Source: Bacteroidaceae bacterium
GTDB lineage: Bacteria > Bacteroidota > Bacteroidia > Bacteroidales > Bacteroidaceae
Reading direction: 5' to 3'
Length of the DNA stretch: 6,690 nucleotides
Assembly (NCBI GenBank): GCA_023227685.1
Contig: JALNVG010000133.1
Coordinates: 1 to 6,690, forward strand
Below, in pieces: positions 6,654 to 6,690 of this stretch (within the stretch, counting starts at the first letter, position 1; each line of letters opens with the position of its first letter). The notes under the pieces were generated by a model. The model worked only from the letters and a program-made list of their open reading frames with translations, was not told the DNA's origin and did no database searches. The translations under genes were made by a program, and so were the position numbers.

Positions 6654-6690
6654 TTATTTTAATAATAATGAAAATTCCATTCCGAAGAAG
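6654..6690 (-). CDS. C-terminal end of an upstream outer-membrane protein, possibly a TonB-dependent receptor
   Basis: Only the last twelve codons plus one base are in the window. In the minus-strand frame ending with TAA at 6654-6656 the peptide reads Phe-Phe-Gly-Met-Glu-Phe-Ser-Leu-Leu-Leu-Lys. Alternating hydrophobic residues after Phe-Gly-Met resemble the final strand of TonB-dependent receptors and other barrels, though a terminal Lys instead of Phe is not ideal. The stop lies 18 bases before the lipoprotein start, which fits an operon led by a receptor gene. The identity is inferred from position and a very short peptide, and another frame cannot be excluded. Confidence 0.45.
   Translation of the reverse strand, partial: FFGMEFSLLLK

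Noticed and set aside
6650..6656. Possible Bacteroides -7 promoter element (TAATTTG) before the lipoprotein gene
   Set aside because: It has one base too few for the TAnnTTTG consensus, overlaps the stop of the upstream gene, and leaves almost no room for a leader before the ATG.

Overview
The window looks like chromosomal DNA from a member of the Bacteroidota, most likely a gut-type Bacteroidales. The reasons are the moderate GC, A/T-rich gene junctions without a Shine-Dalgarno motif, a lipoprotein/outer-membrane-barrel pair of DUF4876 and DUF6850 type, signal peptides followed by Gln, and gingipain-like (C25) peptidases. The genus is not determinable by eye.

Everything supportable as a gene is on the minus strand, in one tightly packed series that reads from the right edge to the left edge. 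In transcription order it holds: (1) the last codons of an upstream gene (6654-6690), whose end fits an outer-membrane barrel, probably a TonB-dependent receptor; (2) a 421-residue DUF4876-type lipoprotein (5370-6635); (3) a 521-residue DUF6850-type outer-membrane beta-barrel (3770-5335); (4) a 727-residue secreted caspase-fold (C25, gingipain-like) cysteine peptidase with a C-terminal HEAT-like helical region (1582-3765); (5) a second, paralogous peptidase (1-1581), complete at its start and cut by the left window edge after 527 codons. The gaps are 18, 34, 4 and 0 bases, so the genes very probably form one operon. The promoter and the terminator lie outside the window.

As a working picture (inference), the lipoprotein and the two barrels form an outer-membrane assembly. 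The two peptidases carry ordinary Sec signal peptides and would work on the periplasmic side or be released. The first has no type IX secretion C-terminal domain; the C-terminus of the second is not visible. This would couple proteolysis to capture or uptake of a protein or peptide ligand, or to maturation of the barrel or lipoprotein. The substrate is unknown.

The peptidases are the most interesting content. Both keep a His-Gly and a later Ala-Cys-Tyr-Asn-Gly signature. The His-Cys distance is 101 residues in each, about three times that of gingipain R, and Cys to the Gly-Asp-Pro motif is 67 in each. A perfect 11-bp inverted repeat followed by five Ts on the plus strand lies inside the first peptidase gene and is not kept in the second. 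No RNA gene, CRISPR array, mobile element or non-coding stretch over 40 bases was seen.
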